Source: Oreocharis arfaki (taxonomy: Eukaryota > Chordata > Aves > Passeriformes > Paramythiidae). From it: a stretch of DNA of 64,000 nt. The stretch's first letter is position 1; each line of letters starts with the position of its first letter. Of this stretch, positions 45,601-50,458 are shown piece by piece. A program made the translations under genes and the position numbers. The stretch spans positions 267,671 to 331,670 of the forward strand of contig VZRR01012411.1 in the NCBI GenBank assembly GCA_013398015.1, in the 5' to 3' direction. The notes beneath the pieces are model-generated. The model was not told the DNA's origin, did not search any database, and saw nothing but the letters and a program-made list of their open reading frames with translations.

Positions 45601-48137
45601 GATGAAAATGCAAAAAAAGAAGGGAGGTGGCTTCAAGGGGGAGGAAGGAAATTGGAGGAGAATGATGTAACAGCCCAAATGTTGATTTTAGAGGATGCAT
45701 GCATAACTGTGACAGGGGAGATTTAGATTAGATATTATGAGAAGGTTCTTCACTCAGAGGGTGGTCAGGCACTGGAAAAGGCTGCCCAGGGCAGTGGTCA
45801 CAGCACCAGCCTGACAGAGTTCAAGAAGTGTTTGGACAGTGCTCTCAGGCTCACTGTGAGATTTTTGAGGTTGCCCTGTGCAGGGCCAAGAGTTATATTT
45901 TGATGACCCTTGTGGGTCCCTTCCTACTCAGGACATTCTAAGATTTTGTGATTTTATGATGACTTCTCAGAACCACATTACCACTTAAATGTATTATTCA
46001 TAGCTTCAGTCTTGTGAAAACATGATTTAAAAAAGGTATCTCCTGCTCAACTACCAAATAAGTGAAGCTGTATCTTTCAGTGGCTTGGATTTCAGTGTAG
46101 GAAGTTTATTACTTTATGGAAAATAAGGTATCAATAATTGTGCCAATGGTTTAAAACACAATTTGTGAGTATGAGGGACGTATTTCCTACACACATTTCC
46201 TTCCGTTGCCCAGCCGATTTTATTTTTCTGTTAGAGAAATCGGACTAGGACTTTGGTTCCTCTCCAAGTAATCCACAATTTTAAGACTTCATCTTCATGT
46301 AATTATTCCTTCATGCCAGCAAGCTGTGGTTTTCCTGTGACTTCTTATTTATATGCTTTATACTGGAATCAACGCCTGTTGTTGATAAGTTGATGGGAGC
46401 TGTCTGTCACTCTGTGGAATGCTGATTACTCTGTCCTCTCTCGCTGAGCCTAGATACCTGGGGAGTCTAACAAGTGTGGCTAATGAACAACACATGAAGT
46501 GGCTGTGGGACTTCAGTGGGAGGATGCCCTTTTGGATAGGCAAGTATACTGGCTGCAAGTCCCCTCTGAAGACTGCAGTTCATGTGCACACTGAAAAGCA
46601 GAAACTGCTGCAGCAGTTTGAGCCCAGGTTTCAAACACTGCATTGTCCTCAAATTTTTGCTGCTTTTATTATTTCAGAGCAAGGCATAAACCAAAAGCCG
46701 TAATTTACCTGGCTACTTTTATAAGTCTTTATCAAATAGATGAGTTTAACATGATGCCTATTGCTGGACTGTTTTTGTCTTGAAACCTTTCCTATTTTAA
46801 CACAAGCTGATGAAAATAGTTCTGGTGCAGCTCCTACAATTTTGTTTATCTCATCTTTGTTTTGACTATTACTTTATCTATCAATAATTTAGGTTTTTAT
46901 TTTATTTTGTTTGAACTTAAATAATTATTTATGCTACTCCTAATTTAACGGTGTTGCCTTGTGTTAGAAATCTTATGAATTACTTAAATGATAATCTAAA
47001 GAACATTTTATCACATCATTTCAGATTCAGCTATTTCTTATTAGGCACTTTACACTCAATGAGAAATGGAAAGAATTTGTATGGATCTTCTTAGTACCTC
47101 CTTTCTGTGAATGAAAGGAGGTATGAAAGTATATGAGCTGCCCTAGCTCATATACTAGAGCTACTGCTTTTCTTCTAGCCCTTCTTGTTTCTGCTATAGT
47201 GTCCTCAGTTTGGTTCTTTTTCTCTGATTCTGAAGTGCAATTATCAGCTCTTAGTGATTTTCTGAGATGGATTTACTAGGTATACCAAATTACCTTTAAA
47301 AAATACAGCTAGTTTTGGATCATGTTTAATGGTATCATAATTCTGTTAACCTGAAAGAAATAAACTTGGTTGACGAAGATAAAGACCACAAGAGTGTTAT
47401 GCCAATTTTCTTATCTTGGTCTCTCCTAAGAAGACAGGTCTTATCTGAAATTATGCCACACATATTCGTCTTAGTAACTTAGATGCTATGAGAAAATATA
47501 TATTTTATGTTGTATTAATTAACACAAGCTAATTTTACAACTGTTAAACAGTGTAAACAAGGTCCACAAAGATCTGCAGAATTTTATATTCAGAAGAAAT
47601 CTGAAGGCATCTGATGCTGCCCAGATTACTTGCTATTTCAAGTATCAAAAGAGAAACCTATGAGGTGATAAATATGTAATAGATGTAAGGAGAAAAAACC
47701 ATTTTAGATATGCACTACTGCAGAAAAGTACATTTTCCTTTATTCATATGGCACTAACTGTGATTCAAGTAGCCTAATTAAATCCTAAATTGTGTTTTGC
47801 TTGTGTTCTACCAGATGTTTTCTTTTTCTCTCAGTACAAAATCGTATGCATTTTTTAATGAAGAACAACATATGCTCTAGGCATCTGGCTCCAGTGACAA
47901 TAAACATTACTGATTTGGTCTTACTGATTTCTTACAGGTTTGAATGACCAAGTCAATCCTGGACATTGGGAGTGGAATGAAGGAGAACCTGTAACCTACG
48001 TAAACTGGAGAAGAAGGTCCTACCACTTTCCAGTGAGAGGAAGAAGTTGTGTATTTGTGCAGAAGCGAGGAAAATGGCAAGCAATTGACTGCAAAAAGGT
48101 CAAACCAAGCAGCTATATATGCTCAAGAAAGTTGTAA
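572..48137 (+). CDS. FREM1: FREM1, 3' four-fifths of the gene (31 exons traced)
   Basis: FREM1 is a secreted extracellular-matrix protein which, with FRAS1 and FREM2, forms the ternary complex anchoring epidermal basement membrane to dermis. The window carries 31 coding exons, listed separately, totalling 5382 nt, in phase throughout, ending in TAA at 48135-48137. The assembled 1793-residue part has CSPG repeats 2-12 (about residues 36-1355), a Calx-beta domain (about 1355-1470), a linker (1471-1618) and a C-type lectin-like domain (about 1667-1793). Repeats end in signatures such as LPKDDSPP, IPVDDQLP, LPVNDELP, LPVDNQPP and IPVNDEKP. Human FREM1 is about 2179 residues, so roughly 386 N-terminal residues, including the signal peptide, are upstream of the window. 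Order of domains and close similarity to remembered human FREM1 make the call firm. FREM2 and FRAS1 lack the lectin domain. Confidence 0.97.
1800..2090 (-). mobile_element. possible LTR-like fragment
   Basis: A locally GC-rich block in the first full intron. Read on the minus strand it has a TATA-like GGGGCATAAAAGTC near 1845-1860 followed by a CCCTCCCTGGACACACC stretch, a layout like an avian retroviral LTR promoter and R region. I saw no clear TG...CA termini or target-site duplication. The family is not identified and this may be unrelated sequence. Confidence 0.25.
2168..2445 (-). mobile_element. CR1 LINE 3'-end fragment
   Basis: Begins with TAGAATCATAACATTATAGA and continues with AAGTCCAACC and a decayed version of the CR1 ORF2 C terminus (on the minus strand, ...FTERVVxxWNxLRRAVVESPSLEVF-like). 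This is the usual antisense signature of a 5'-truncated avian CR1. It ends about 80 bp before the next FREM1 exon. Confidence 0.8.
2525..2656 (+). CDS. FREM1: FREM1 window exon 2: CSPG repeat 2, first half
   Basis: Acceptor TGCAG ends at 2524 and the donor GTAGGA is at 2657. It encodes residues 37-80 (LNLLEGQSRPITWQHFQIVD ... QHGRLSVR). The LLEGQ start and the VDNDD and LQHGRL motifs are the N-terminal hallmarks of a CSPG repeat. Phase 1 in, phase 1 out. Confidence 0.95.
4221..4565 (+). CDS. FREM1: FREM1 window exon 3: end of CSPG repeat 2, start of repeat 3
   Basis: Acceptor TGACAG ends at 4220, donor GTAATG at 4566. The 115 codons (residues 81-195) contain VVHYHHDDSDSTKDFVVFRI and the repeat-closing LPKDDSPP, then open the next repeat with VHEGQTILIQGSMLHASDMD. 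It is the second longest exon in the window. The 1.56-kb intron before it contains nothing I recognise. Confidence 0.96.
5270..5412 (+). CDS. FREM1: FREM1 window exon 4: CSPG repeat 3, second half
   Basis: Acceptor TTCAACAG ends at 5269, donor GTATGA at 5413. It encodes FLQRDLFNGIIYYRHLGGE and FVLCDSHDPPNFSEPQ. The cysteine in VLCDSH stands where human FREM1, as I recall it, has tryptophan. Phase 1 in, phase 0 out. The flanking 0.6-0.7-kb introns show nothing recognisable. Confidence 0.95.
5983..6179 (+). CDS. FREM1: FREM1 window exon 5: repeat 3/4 junction
   Basis: Acceptor ATTTCAG ends at 5982. The donor is the GTAGGT at 6180, chosen over read-through because the next codon in frame is TAG and because two bases (GG) are needed to join exon 6 in frame. 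Residues 244-308 include IIPVDDQLPREAPGVTRHLV and HLHFIDVEEQDRELTYTITT. Confidence 0.93.
7340..7430 (+). CDS. FREM1: FREM1 window exon 6: CSPG repeat 4, middle
   Basis: Acceptor TGTGTAG ends at 7339, donor GTTTGT at 7431. It encodes YSDAGKLFMVDTIPKLVKDP and AALALRSFTQ. Phase 2 in, phase 0 out. The preceding 1.16-kb intron has no feature I can name. Confidence 0.93.
8449..8616 (+). CDS. FREM1: FREM1 window exon 7: CSPG repeat 4, end
   Basis: Acceptor TTCTGTAG ends at 8448, donor GTAGGG at 8617. The 56 codons run from HAVNYMKVAYMPPLQDIGPE to the repeat-closing NITVLPVDNQAPE. Phase 0 on both sides, so the exon could be skipped without a frameshift. The 1.0-kb intron before it is unremarkable. 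Confidence 0.95.
9157..9365 (+). CDS. FREM1: FREM1 window exon 8: CSPG repeat 5, first half
   Basis: Acceptor CCCTGCAG ends at 9156. The donor is a weak AG|GTTAGA at 9366, supported because the AG left over joins the A of exon 9 to make the Arg of ARYRHDG. Residues include VEEGGMTPVTEGHILISDAD and RQPQHGVVDLDGIPMNGGDR. Local GC is higher than in the surrounding introns. Confidence 0.94.
10163..10256 (+). CDS. FREM1: FREM1 window exon 9: CSPG repeat 5, second half
   Basis: Acceptor TTTTTTCACAG ends at 10162, donor GTCAGT at 10257. It encodes YRHDGSETLTDDVFFAATDG and IHFVEFILQVK. The YRHDG and ATDG motifs are typical of the second half of a CSPG repeat. Phase 2 in, phase 0 out. The preceding 0.8-kb intron has no recognised element. 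Confidence 0.95.
10616..10868 (+). CDS. FREM1: FREM1 window exon 10: CSPG repeat 6, first half
   Basis: Acceptor TGATTAG ends at 10615, donor GTAAGT at 10869. Residues 497-580 start with the closing VLPVNDELP of repeat 5. They continue with EGEEVVLSSEYIYATDADSD, PYHGVVRKAGIAVDRFSQAD and LVTYKHT. Phase 0 in, phase 1 out. Confidence 0.96.
12585..12779 (+). CDS. FREM1: FREM1 window exon 11: CSPG repeat 6, second half
   Basis: Acceptor TTTTTTTCCAG ends at 12584, donor GTGAAA at 12780. It encodes GEIGLTPSIEILTLIVSDGE, a CC pair in DVKDCCYDGPPPP, and the closing YDLNITVLPVDNQPPSIA. The proline/cysteine loop is an insertion in this repeat that human FREM1 shares. The 1.7-kb intron before it contains no recognised element. 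Confidence 0.95.
13986..14171 (+). CDS. FREM1: FREM1 window exon 12: CSPG repeat 7, first half
   Basis: Acceptor TGTGCAG ends at 13985, donor GTAAGT at 14172. It encodes SFVVEEGSSAALTTNHLFAT, DADTSADDLEFVLVSPPQFG and FEKSNIGISI. Phase 1 in and out. The preceding 1.2-kb intron shows nothing I recognise. Confidence 0.96.
14772..14850 (-). mobile_element. short CR1 3'-end remnant
   Basis: TAGAATCATATAGGATCATT followed by TAGCTTGGAAAAAAACCAAT matches the antisense 3' terminus of avian CR1 (TAGAATCATAGAATCAT... TTGGAAGGGACC). It is short and decayed, so the assignment is tentative. Confidence 0.45.
15153..15349 (+). CDS. FREM1: FREM1 window exon 13: CSPG repeat 7, second half
   Basis: Acceptor AATCTGTAG ends at 15152, donor GTAAGG at 15350. 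Residues include SFQLKHLKAMNINYVQARHM, KFVLYVTDGLHRSGETPFFV and the closing LISPTNDEVPEFIARNIT. Phase 1 in, phase 0 out. Confidence 0.96.
16171..16399 (+). CDS. FREM1: FREM1 window exon 14: CSPG repeat 8, first half
   Basis: Acceptor TGCATTCAG ends at 16170, donor GTAGGC at 16400. It encodes VQEGEMKELDLSVISAVDLD, PLYGFLINGVHGSDILHYKD and DFSMELLKNG. The histidine-rich loop around INPDHHSHGLLVHD is in the same position as a longer loop in the human protein. Phase 0 in, phase 1 out. Confidence 0.95.
16790..17130 (-). mobile_element. CR1 LINE 3'-end fragment
   Basis: CCCAGAATCACAGAACATAT begins a block that continues with AAGTAATCCACCTCCCCTGC, CAAGTTGCCCAAAGCCCCAT and GTTCCACAACCCCTCTCGAC. This is the standard antisense order of the CR1 3' UTR and ORF2 end. 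It is decayed and lies in the intron after exon 14. Confidence 0.8.
17909..17970 (+). repeat. CT-rich low-complexity tract
   Basis: About 60 bases made almost only of C and T (CTCTCTCCCGTTCTCCCTCT and similar). It ends just upstream of the exon 15 acceptor and so acts as an unusually long polypyrimidine tract for that splice site. Confidence 0.8.
17985..18129 (+). CDS. FREM1: FREM1 window exon 15: CSPG repeat 8, second half
   Basis: Acceptor CACATAG ends at 17984 after a long CT tract, donor GTAAGT at 18130. It encodes MKLMYMHDNSENLTDSFKIQ, SDGKHKVLRTISVEVIPVND and EKPVLS. Phase 1 in, phase 2 out. The AA left over joins G of exon 16 as Lys. Confidence 0.96.
18203..18330 (-). mobile_element. 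CR1 LINE 3'-end fragment
   Basis: CCTAGAATCATACAATTGTT, then AAGGCCTTTAAGATCATCAA and GTCCAACCATCAACTTAGCA, is the antisense 3' end of a CR1 element. It ends near GTCCTTGGCATCTGATGCAA. It sits only about 75 bp downstream of exon 15. Confidence 0.8.
20467..20608 (+). CDS. FREM1: FREM1 window exon 16: CSPG repeat 9, first half
   Basis: Acceptor TTTTTTCAG ends at 20466, donor GTTAGT at 20609. It encodes KNDIEVNMGETQIISGAVLS, AEDKDTPRERIYYLFERLPE and NGQLQLK. Phase 2 in, phase 0 out. The 2.3-kb intron before it holds the CR1 fragment at 18203 and otherwise nothing recognised. Confidence 0.96.
20937..20978 (+). repeat. A-rich low-complexity tract
   Basis: An uninterrupted run of about 12 A followed by A/C-rich sequence (ACAACCCACAAACAAAAAAC). 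This is intronic simple sequence. A poly-T/C tract (about 21532-21557) lies further along in the same intron. Confidence 0.7.
21978..22173 (+). CDS. FREM1: FREM1 window exon 17: CSPG repeat 9, second half
   Basis: Acceptor TTTCTAG ends at 21977, donor GTAAAG at 22174. It encodes VGQDWVTLHTGMKCTQEELD, MNLVRYVHTGTVGSKKQDSF and TFYLWDGYNRSPAVDFYINI. Phase 0 in, phase 1 out. The RYVHTG and LWDG motifs are the usual second-half marks of the repeat. Confidence 0.96.
22690..22805 (+). mobile_element. probable decayed CR1 tail
   Basis: The order CTTCGAGCAGAAGGGCAGAC, then GATGTCTTGAAGTCTCTTCC, then TGAATTTCTCTATAATCTTA parallels the sense 3' end of CR1 (GAGCAGGGGGTTGGACTAGATGACCTCC...TTCCAACC...ATTCTGTGATTCT). 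Strongly diverged, so a tentative call. Confidence 0.4.
22905..23169 (+). CDS. FREM1: FREM1 window exon 18: CSPG repeat 10, first half
   Basis: Acceptor TTCTGCAG ends at 22904, donor GTAAGG at 23170. Residues 1011-1098 include KGDRSYITTDVLLALDGTDK, PEELLYVITSPPQYGQIEYV and SFSQMDVARQIVCYVPKAKA. Phase 1 in, phase 2 out. The AG left over makes Arg with exon 19. Confidence 0.96.
23170..28255 (+). other. FREM1: FREM1 intron, 5.1 kb, carrying a solo LTR
   Basis: Second longest FREM1 intron in the window. It contains the antisense ERVL-like solo LTR (26721-27317). The last 179 bases are open in the frame of exon 19 and contain in-frame ATGs at 28077, 28206 and 28224. Apart from these I see no exon, RNA gene or other repeat. 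The small open frames in it look like chance. Confidence 0.75.
26721..27317 (-). mobile_element. solo LTR of an avian ERVL-like endogenous retrovirus
   Basis: Begins TGTCATGGTTTAACTGCAGC on the + strand. The 5-bp sequence GCTTC lies immediately before it (26716-26720) and after it (27318-27322), a target-site duplication of the size expected for ERVL-class integration. Read on the minus strand it has a TATA-like GTATAGAGCTGCAGG, a CTATTAAACTGTCTCTATCT polyadenylation-type region and a TTAAACCATGACA end, matching an LTR common in avian genomes. The outer end reads GA rather than CA, a probable mutation. No internal viral genes remain. It is an old insertion, antisense to FREM1. Confidence 0.82.
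28256..28670 (+). CDS. FREM1: FREM1 window exon 19: repeat 10 end and most of repeat 11
   Basis: The longest exon in the window (415 nt). Acceptor TTTGCCAG ends at 28255. The donor is non-canonical CAG|GCAAGT at 28671. It is placed here because the upstream ...EPVAFTIQ and the following VDHLDKMAP join exactly as in human FREM1, and read-through hits a stop at 28707. Residues 1099-1237 include FIISNGLRTKHGTFKIFLEA, LRLMEGAMALLTPDVLQLSD and YNFTQQDVDNRDVAYKHQGG. ATDRTNQGF has Arg where Gly is usual in the DG motif. Phase 2 in, phase 0 out. Confidence 0.95.
29810..30011 (+). CDS. FREM1: FREM1 window exon 20: repeat 11 end, start of repeat 12
   Basis: Acceptor TTGATTTAG ends at 29809, donor GTGATT at 30012. 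It encodes VDHLDKMAPKIIHLHCFSDV, LLKNGNYGIYITARYLRASD and ILRGPHYGYLQNITT. Phase 0 in, phase 1 out. The 1.1-kb intron before it starts with the GC donor. Confidence 0.95.
30472..30616 (+). CDS. FREM1: FREM1 window exon 21: CSPG repeat 12, second half
   Basis: Acceptor TTTCCTAG ends at 30471. The donor AG|GTAGCT at 30617 precedes an in-frame TAG. It encodes GFIQEGFSQKDLNSKIILYV, NSDNLEFQVTDASGNSAVPQ and joins exon 22 through an Arg codon. Phase 1 in, phase 2 out. Confidence 0.94.
32768..32897 (+). CDS. FREM1: FREM1 window exon 22: start of Calx-beta domain
   Basis: Acceptor CTCCCATAG ends at 32767, donor GTAAAG at 32898. It encodes LELRWSRIEMLQTEYEVCEN, TGLVSLKITRAGHSVESAFI and TVK. The EYEVCENTGLVSLKI stretch is the first strand pair of a Calx-beta fold. 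Phase 2 in, phase 0 out. The preceding 2.15-kb intron has no recognised element. Confidence 0.95.
34270..34342 (+). CDS. FREM1: FREM1 window exon 23: Calx-beta domain, middle
   Basis: Acceptor CTTCTCAG ends at 34269, donor GTATGA at 34343. The 73 bases encode VNEISARLGKDFTVTPSKLV and QFDP; the GKDFT...VQFDPG pattern is characteristic of Calx-beta. Phase 0 in, phase 1 out. Confidence 0.94.
35227..35376 (+). CDS. FREM1: FREM1 window exon 24: Calx-beta domain, end
   Basis: Acceptor TCTGTTAG ends at 35226. The donor is a weak G|GTATTC at 35377. It encodes [40 protein letters not shown] and [25 protein letters not shown] is the acidic hallmark of the domain, which in other Calx-beta proteins binds calcium. 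Phase 1 in and out. Confidence 0.96.
36567..36805 (+). CDS. FREM1: FREM1 window exon 25: Ser-rich linker
   Basis: Acceptor CTTTCAG ends at 36566. The donor ATA|GTAAGA at 36806 is chosen because exon 26 continues with VHPSSVFRN as in human FREM1. Reading on instead reaches a TGA about 12 codons later. The linker is low in hydrophobic residues and serine-rich (VSSGSSSPSRPGNVSLEGIP), has one cysteine (GQCSHSR) and is poorly conserved, so it is probably disordered. Phase 1 in, phase 0 out. Confidence 0.92.
37203..37322 (+). repeat. AT-rich low-complexity block
   Basis: About 120 bases almost entirely A and T, built from ATTAATATTAAT- and ATTATATAATTA-like units. It lies in the intron between window exons 25 and 26. 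Confidence 0.75.
37630..37677 (+). CDS. FREM1: FREM1 window exon 26: small linker exon
   Basis: A 48-nt exon with acceptor TTTTTCAG ending at 37629 and donor GTAAGA at 37678. It encodes VHPSSVFRNETDVVFK, which lines up with VRPSSVYRNG in the human protein. NET is a possible N-glycosylation sequon. Phase 0 on both sides. Confidence 0.88.
37948..38103 (+). CDS. FREM1: FREM1 window exon 27: linker before the lectin domain
   Basis: Acceptor AATGAAG ends at 37947 with a poor polypyrimidine tract (TTCTTGTGTGTGTGATACTG), and donor GTATGA is at 38104. It encodes YHGILSLKIEDDISSAETNK and EIPQADKAELASEPRSRHK. The start matches human YHGIVSLKLEDD and QADK is conserved, which supports the exon despite the weak acceptor. 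Phase 0 on both sides. Confidence 0.88.
38288..38413 (+). CDS. FREM1: FREM1 window exon 28: pre-lectin segment
   Basis: Acceptor CTTTCCAG ends at 38287, donor GTAAAA at 38414. It encodes DFYSFQKPCTPDLKGLLHYE, ESTQRLFQCDGITWKFWNSQ and SK. The two cysteines (PCTPDL and FQCDGI) are conserved with human FREM1 and may pair with each other. Phase 0 on both sides. Confidence 0.94.
39088..39203 (+). CDS. FREM1: FREM1 window exon 29: C-type lectin domain, first part
   Basis: Acceptor ATTTTAG ends at 39087, donor GTAAGA at 39204. It encodes EVIMKKCPTGWSYHEGSCYF, LVVNHKVTWNTAARACRE. The CPxGW, SCYF and AxxxC spacing marks the start of a long-form C-type lectin-like domain (cysteines 1-3). Phase 0 in, phase 2 out, so CA joins A of exon 30 as Gln. 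Confidence 0.96.
39681..39706 (+). repeat. (ATA)n microsatellite
   Basis: ATATAATAATAATAATGATA followed by ATAATA: an interrupted trinucleotide repeat inside the 7-kb FREM1 intron. Confidence 0.75.
41140..41605 (+). mobile_element. CR1 LINE 3'-end fragment
   Basis: Sense-strand CR1. It runs from GGTGTCTGGAGAAGGGCCAC and GATGATCAAAGGACTG (end of ORF2), through a decayed TTCACAATGAGATCAGCCGT region, to GGTTGGATCAGATGAGACTT, CCTTCTAACCTGATAGTCTG and a terminal GTGATTCTATTAC. It is 5' truncated with no intact reading frame. Confidence 0.85.
43106..43150 (+). repeat. T/G-rich simple sequence
   Basis: (GTTT)n-like run, GGTTTGTGTTTGTTTGTTTT and GGTTTTGTTTGGG, ending in a T tract. Intronic low complexity. 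Confidence 0.65.
43725..44545. other. unidentified GC-richer block in intron
   Basis: A segment of about 0.8 kb with clearly higher GC than the AT-rich intron around it. Short open stretches exist on both strands. One is on + at about 44270-44541, whose last part reads MEDDIAAGASTLSNTMYLFH and ends in LDYYFELLLM. I recognise no family, splice signals or repeat ends. It could be an old retrocopy, a decayed transposable element, or chance composition. Confidence 0.3.
45710..45962 (+). mobile_element. CR1 LINE 3'-end fragment
   Basis: AGAAGGTTCTTCACTCAGAG, GGTGGTCAGGCACTGGAAAA and GGCTGCCCAGGGCAGTGGTC are the standard CR1 ORF2 end. They are followed by GTGGGTCCCTTCCTACTCAG and a terminal AAGATTTTGTGATTTTATGA. 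Truncated, sense orientation. Confidence 0.88.
46454..46539 (+). CDS. FREM1: FREM1 window exon 30: C-type lectin domain, middle
   Basis: Acceptor AGCCTAG ends at 46453. The donor is non-canonical ATAG|GCAAGT at 46540. It encodes YLGSLTSVANEQHMKWLWDF and SGRMPFWIG. The joined sequence WIGLND, formed across the next junction, is the diagnostic C-type lectin motif and fixes the donor. Phase 2 in, phase 1 out. Confidence 0.94.
47128..47156 (+). repeat. perfect 12-bp inverted repeat
   Basis: AGTATATGAGCT (47128-47139), loop GCCCT, then AGCTCATATACT (47145-47156). The arms are perfectly complementary. It sits in the last FREM1 intron. Function unknown. Confidence 0.8.
47938..48137 (+). CDS. FREM1: FREM1 window exon 31: C-type lectin domain end and stop
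   Basis: Acceptor CTTACAG ends at 47937, stop TAA at 48135-48137. It encodes LNDQVNPGHWEWNEGEPVTY, VNWRRRSYHFPVRGRSCVFV, QKRGKWQAIDCKKVKPSSYI and CSRKL. Cysteines 4-6 (SC, DC, IC) complete the fold. The usual calcium/sugar ligands (EPN or QPD, and WND) are absent: the sites read EPV and KWQAID. Confidence 0.97.
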
Positions 48138-48830
48138 CAGATGGACGATGCCTTTGAAAGCATAAGGACATTCTTGCTATTTCAGTGTGTTGTCTGCAGT
48201 TAGAAAACCGTCCTAATTATCAGAAAGGCTTATTTTATATGCTGCCAGAGGTACAGATGCACTGGCCTCTAACCAAGGTATAGAGATCAGTTGCAAAAAT
48301 TAAGTCCAGGTTAAGGTTTTGAAATCTCCTCAATGACTTTGATCTGTCACTTACTCATATGCATTTTTAAGCCAAAGAGCTGGGTCTCAAGGCTTTCATC
48401 TCACTTCAGTGTAGGAGTAGTTTTTCTTTTAAAGAAGTTACCACGTCAATTGGTTTTCTCTGCTCTTAAGGAGGAGTTGTGAACTGCAGTTTTACTCTGC
48501 AGTCACAAAAAGAGGAATACTGCTGGGGTTGGAAACGAGGGCAGACAGTTGGCTAAAAACAGATCCTCTTGGGTAATGACAGGAGTGATGCCACGTAAGT
48601 ACTGGAATTTCTTTGGTGGATGCCCTAGTACGTCTTACAAAAGTACCAATGTCTGGATTTTGGATGGTGATAGAGTACGAAAAGGAGCAAAACCTTGTAT
48701 TTCTTCTACCTCCCAAGGCCAGCTTGAGAACCTAATGGATCTGCCCACACAGAGTCACATCTGTTTCACATTCCTAAGCAATTTTTTTTTTTTTTTGGAA
48801 TTGCAGGATGCTGCTTTAATTTTTAGTGTA

Positions 48831-48836
48831 ATTAAA
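48831..48836 (+). terminator. FREM1: candidate FREM1 poly(A) signal (ATTAAA)
   Basis: The common variant ATTAAA, about 700 nt downstream of the FREM1 stop. Canonical AATAAA occurs later at 49759-49764 and 50161-50166. The sequence alone does not say which is used. Confidence 0.3.
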
Positions 48837-49262
48837 TAATGTGACGTCTCTAAACCTAATGTTACAGCAAATGATGATTTATTTTTTAAAAAGGAAACTT
48901 AATCCTAGGATATTATCTTGGGATATTCACTGATACATGAACATCAATAGGATTTATATGTGTGTATAAACCAGTGTAATCATGAGACATATTTTGTAGT
49001 AAAGCAGCTATGGCTTTTGAAAAGTATTAATCTAAGTCCTTATTAGAGATTTGAGGTTTTTAAAAATAATATTTAAAAATCCAGATTTATTTCTGAGAAA
49101 GGCTTAAACCCCAGCAATTAATAGGAAAAAACCAGCTGGCCAGAACTTATTATTTTAGATATATATAGTTGCAGTATAACCATTTTGTAACATTATAGTA
49201 AATTTATACTTGACCTGTCAAAAGCTTGCTTTTGGATGTTTTTACTGCCAGCCTTAAAATTA

Positions 49263-49300
49263 CAAAAAAACCCAAAAAAACCAAAAAACCCCAAACCCCC
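49263..49300 (+). repeat. A/C-rich low-complexity tract
   Basis: CAAAAAAACCCAAAAAAACC followed by AAAAAACCCCAAACCCCC. Simple sequence with no further structure. Confidence 0.7.
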
Positions 49301-50458
49301 ACAAGAATCCAAGCATAGGCTTCCTAAAAACCAAATTAAAGCTCTTCTCAACATGAGCCAGTGTGTGACAGCTGCTTTGGAACTGCGTAGGGTGAATATG
49401 CCCTGTACCTATGAACTCTCATCCTCCCCATCTGCCTGCCTGCTGCCAGCAGTTGATCTCCCCCTTGCTTGTCTATACAGCCAGCCCCTGGATCAATTTT
49501 GCACCAGAGCTGCAAAACCTTCTTGGGTTCCTCACAGCAATTTCTCAGTCTTGCAAGGGACACATGGAGAAGAACCAGCTCTCCTCTCTGAGCTGAAGGA
49601 CACTATTTCAGTGGTTATATATTCCTCCTCTTTGCCTCTGTCATGCATGGGTTACTCATCCTTCCTCCTTGCCTGTGACAAGTTAAATCAAAATGTGAGA
49701 AATGTGAGTAGTTGAACAGTCTTTGCACATAGGAAAGAGTCCTGAAAGGACTGTTGCCAATAAACATGAGTGCATTGCTACATCAGAGAAAAACGTACTG
49801 GGGACAGAACCTCCTCACCTTTATGGCTGCCATCAACACATGCAGACAAAAATATTTCCAGCATTTCTCTCTTATTTTTTTTCATGGTAATATTTATGAC
49901 AAGCTTCTAGACACTTTTTCTAGACACAAACTCTTCTGTTTAAGGAGTTTTCTGGGTCAACTTAGATACGCTACTTGTCTCCAAACCAAGTACTCCTGAA
50001 TACCTGGTTTCAGACTGGATTTTGTTTCTGATAATTTTCATTACAGAAAAAAATCTGCATCTAAAAAAGCACTCTTGATATCTCTTAGTGTGTTCTGGAA
50101 TTCCAGGGAAAATTAACTGTGACATAAACAGAAACTTTTATTTCTTTAGGGCCTTTTCTTAATAAAAGCTGTAGAACTTATTGGTGCTAATTTGCCAAAG
50201 CCTATTGAGATTATTTGAATACCTCTCCCAAATATTTAATAAATTACTGATATTAGCAGAGTGGGGATTTTGACAAAGGTGCTTATTCCTTGATCAGTAA
50301 CTAATAAATGGCTCATGCCATCTGACAAAACAGTGACTCAGGTTTGCTTTTGTGAAAGTAGGGGAAATTTTCCGTTTTCTGTACTTCATTTGAACTACTT
50401 TAAAATGATTGCGGAGTGTGAAGATTTCACAACACAAGAAGAGACACAATTAAGAGAC

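Larger units (their letters stand above)
39204..46453 (+). other. FREM1: FREM1 intron, 7.25 kb, within the lectin domain
   Basis: The longest intron in the window. It holds two CR1 fragments (41140-41605 and 45710-45962), a short ATA repeat (39681-39706), a T/G-rich tract (43106-43150) and an unidentified GC-richer block (43725-44545). No further FREM1 exon is needed, because exons 29 and 30 join in phase and in register with the human protein. Confidence 0.8.
48138..50458 (+). other. FREM1 3' UTR and start of intergenic spacer
   Basis: Non-coding. It starts with the FREM1 3' UTR, whose end I cannot fix. It also contains a poly-T run (about 48782-48796) and an A/C-rich tract (49263-49300). 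Open frames such as 49236-49715 are low-complexity or composition-driven and resemble no known protein. Confidence 0.6.

Noticed and set aside
49236..49715. 159-codon open frame downstream of FREM1
   Set aside because: It begins in a poly-A/C tract that gives a Lys/Pro-rich artefact, and the rest has no family resemblance or gene context.
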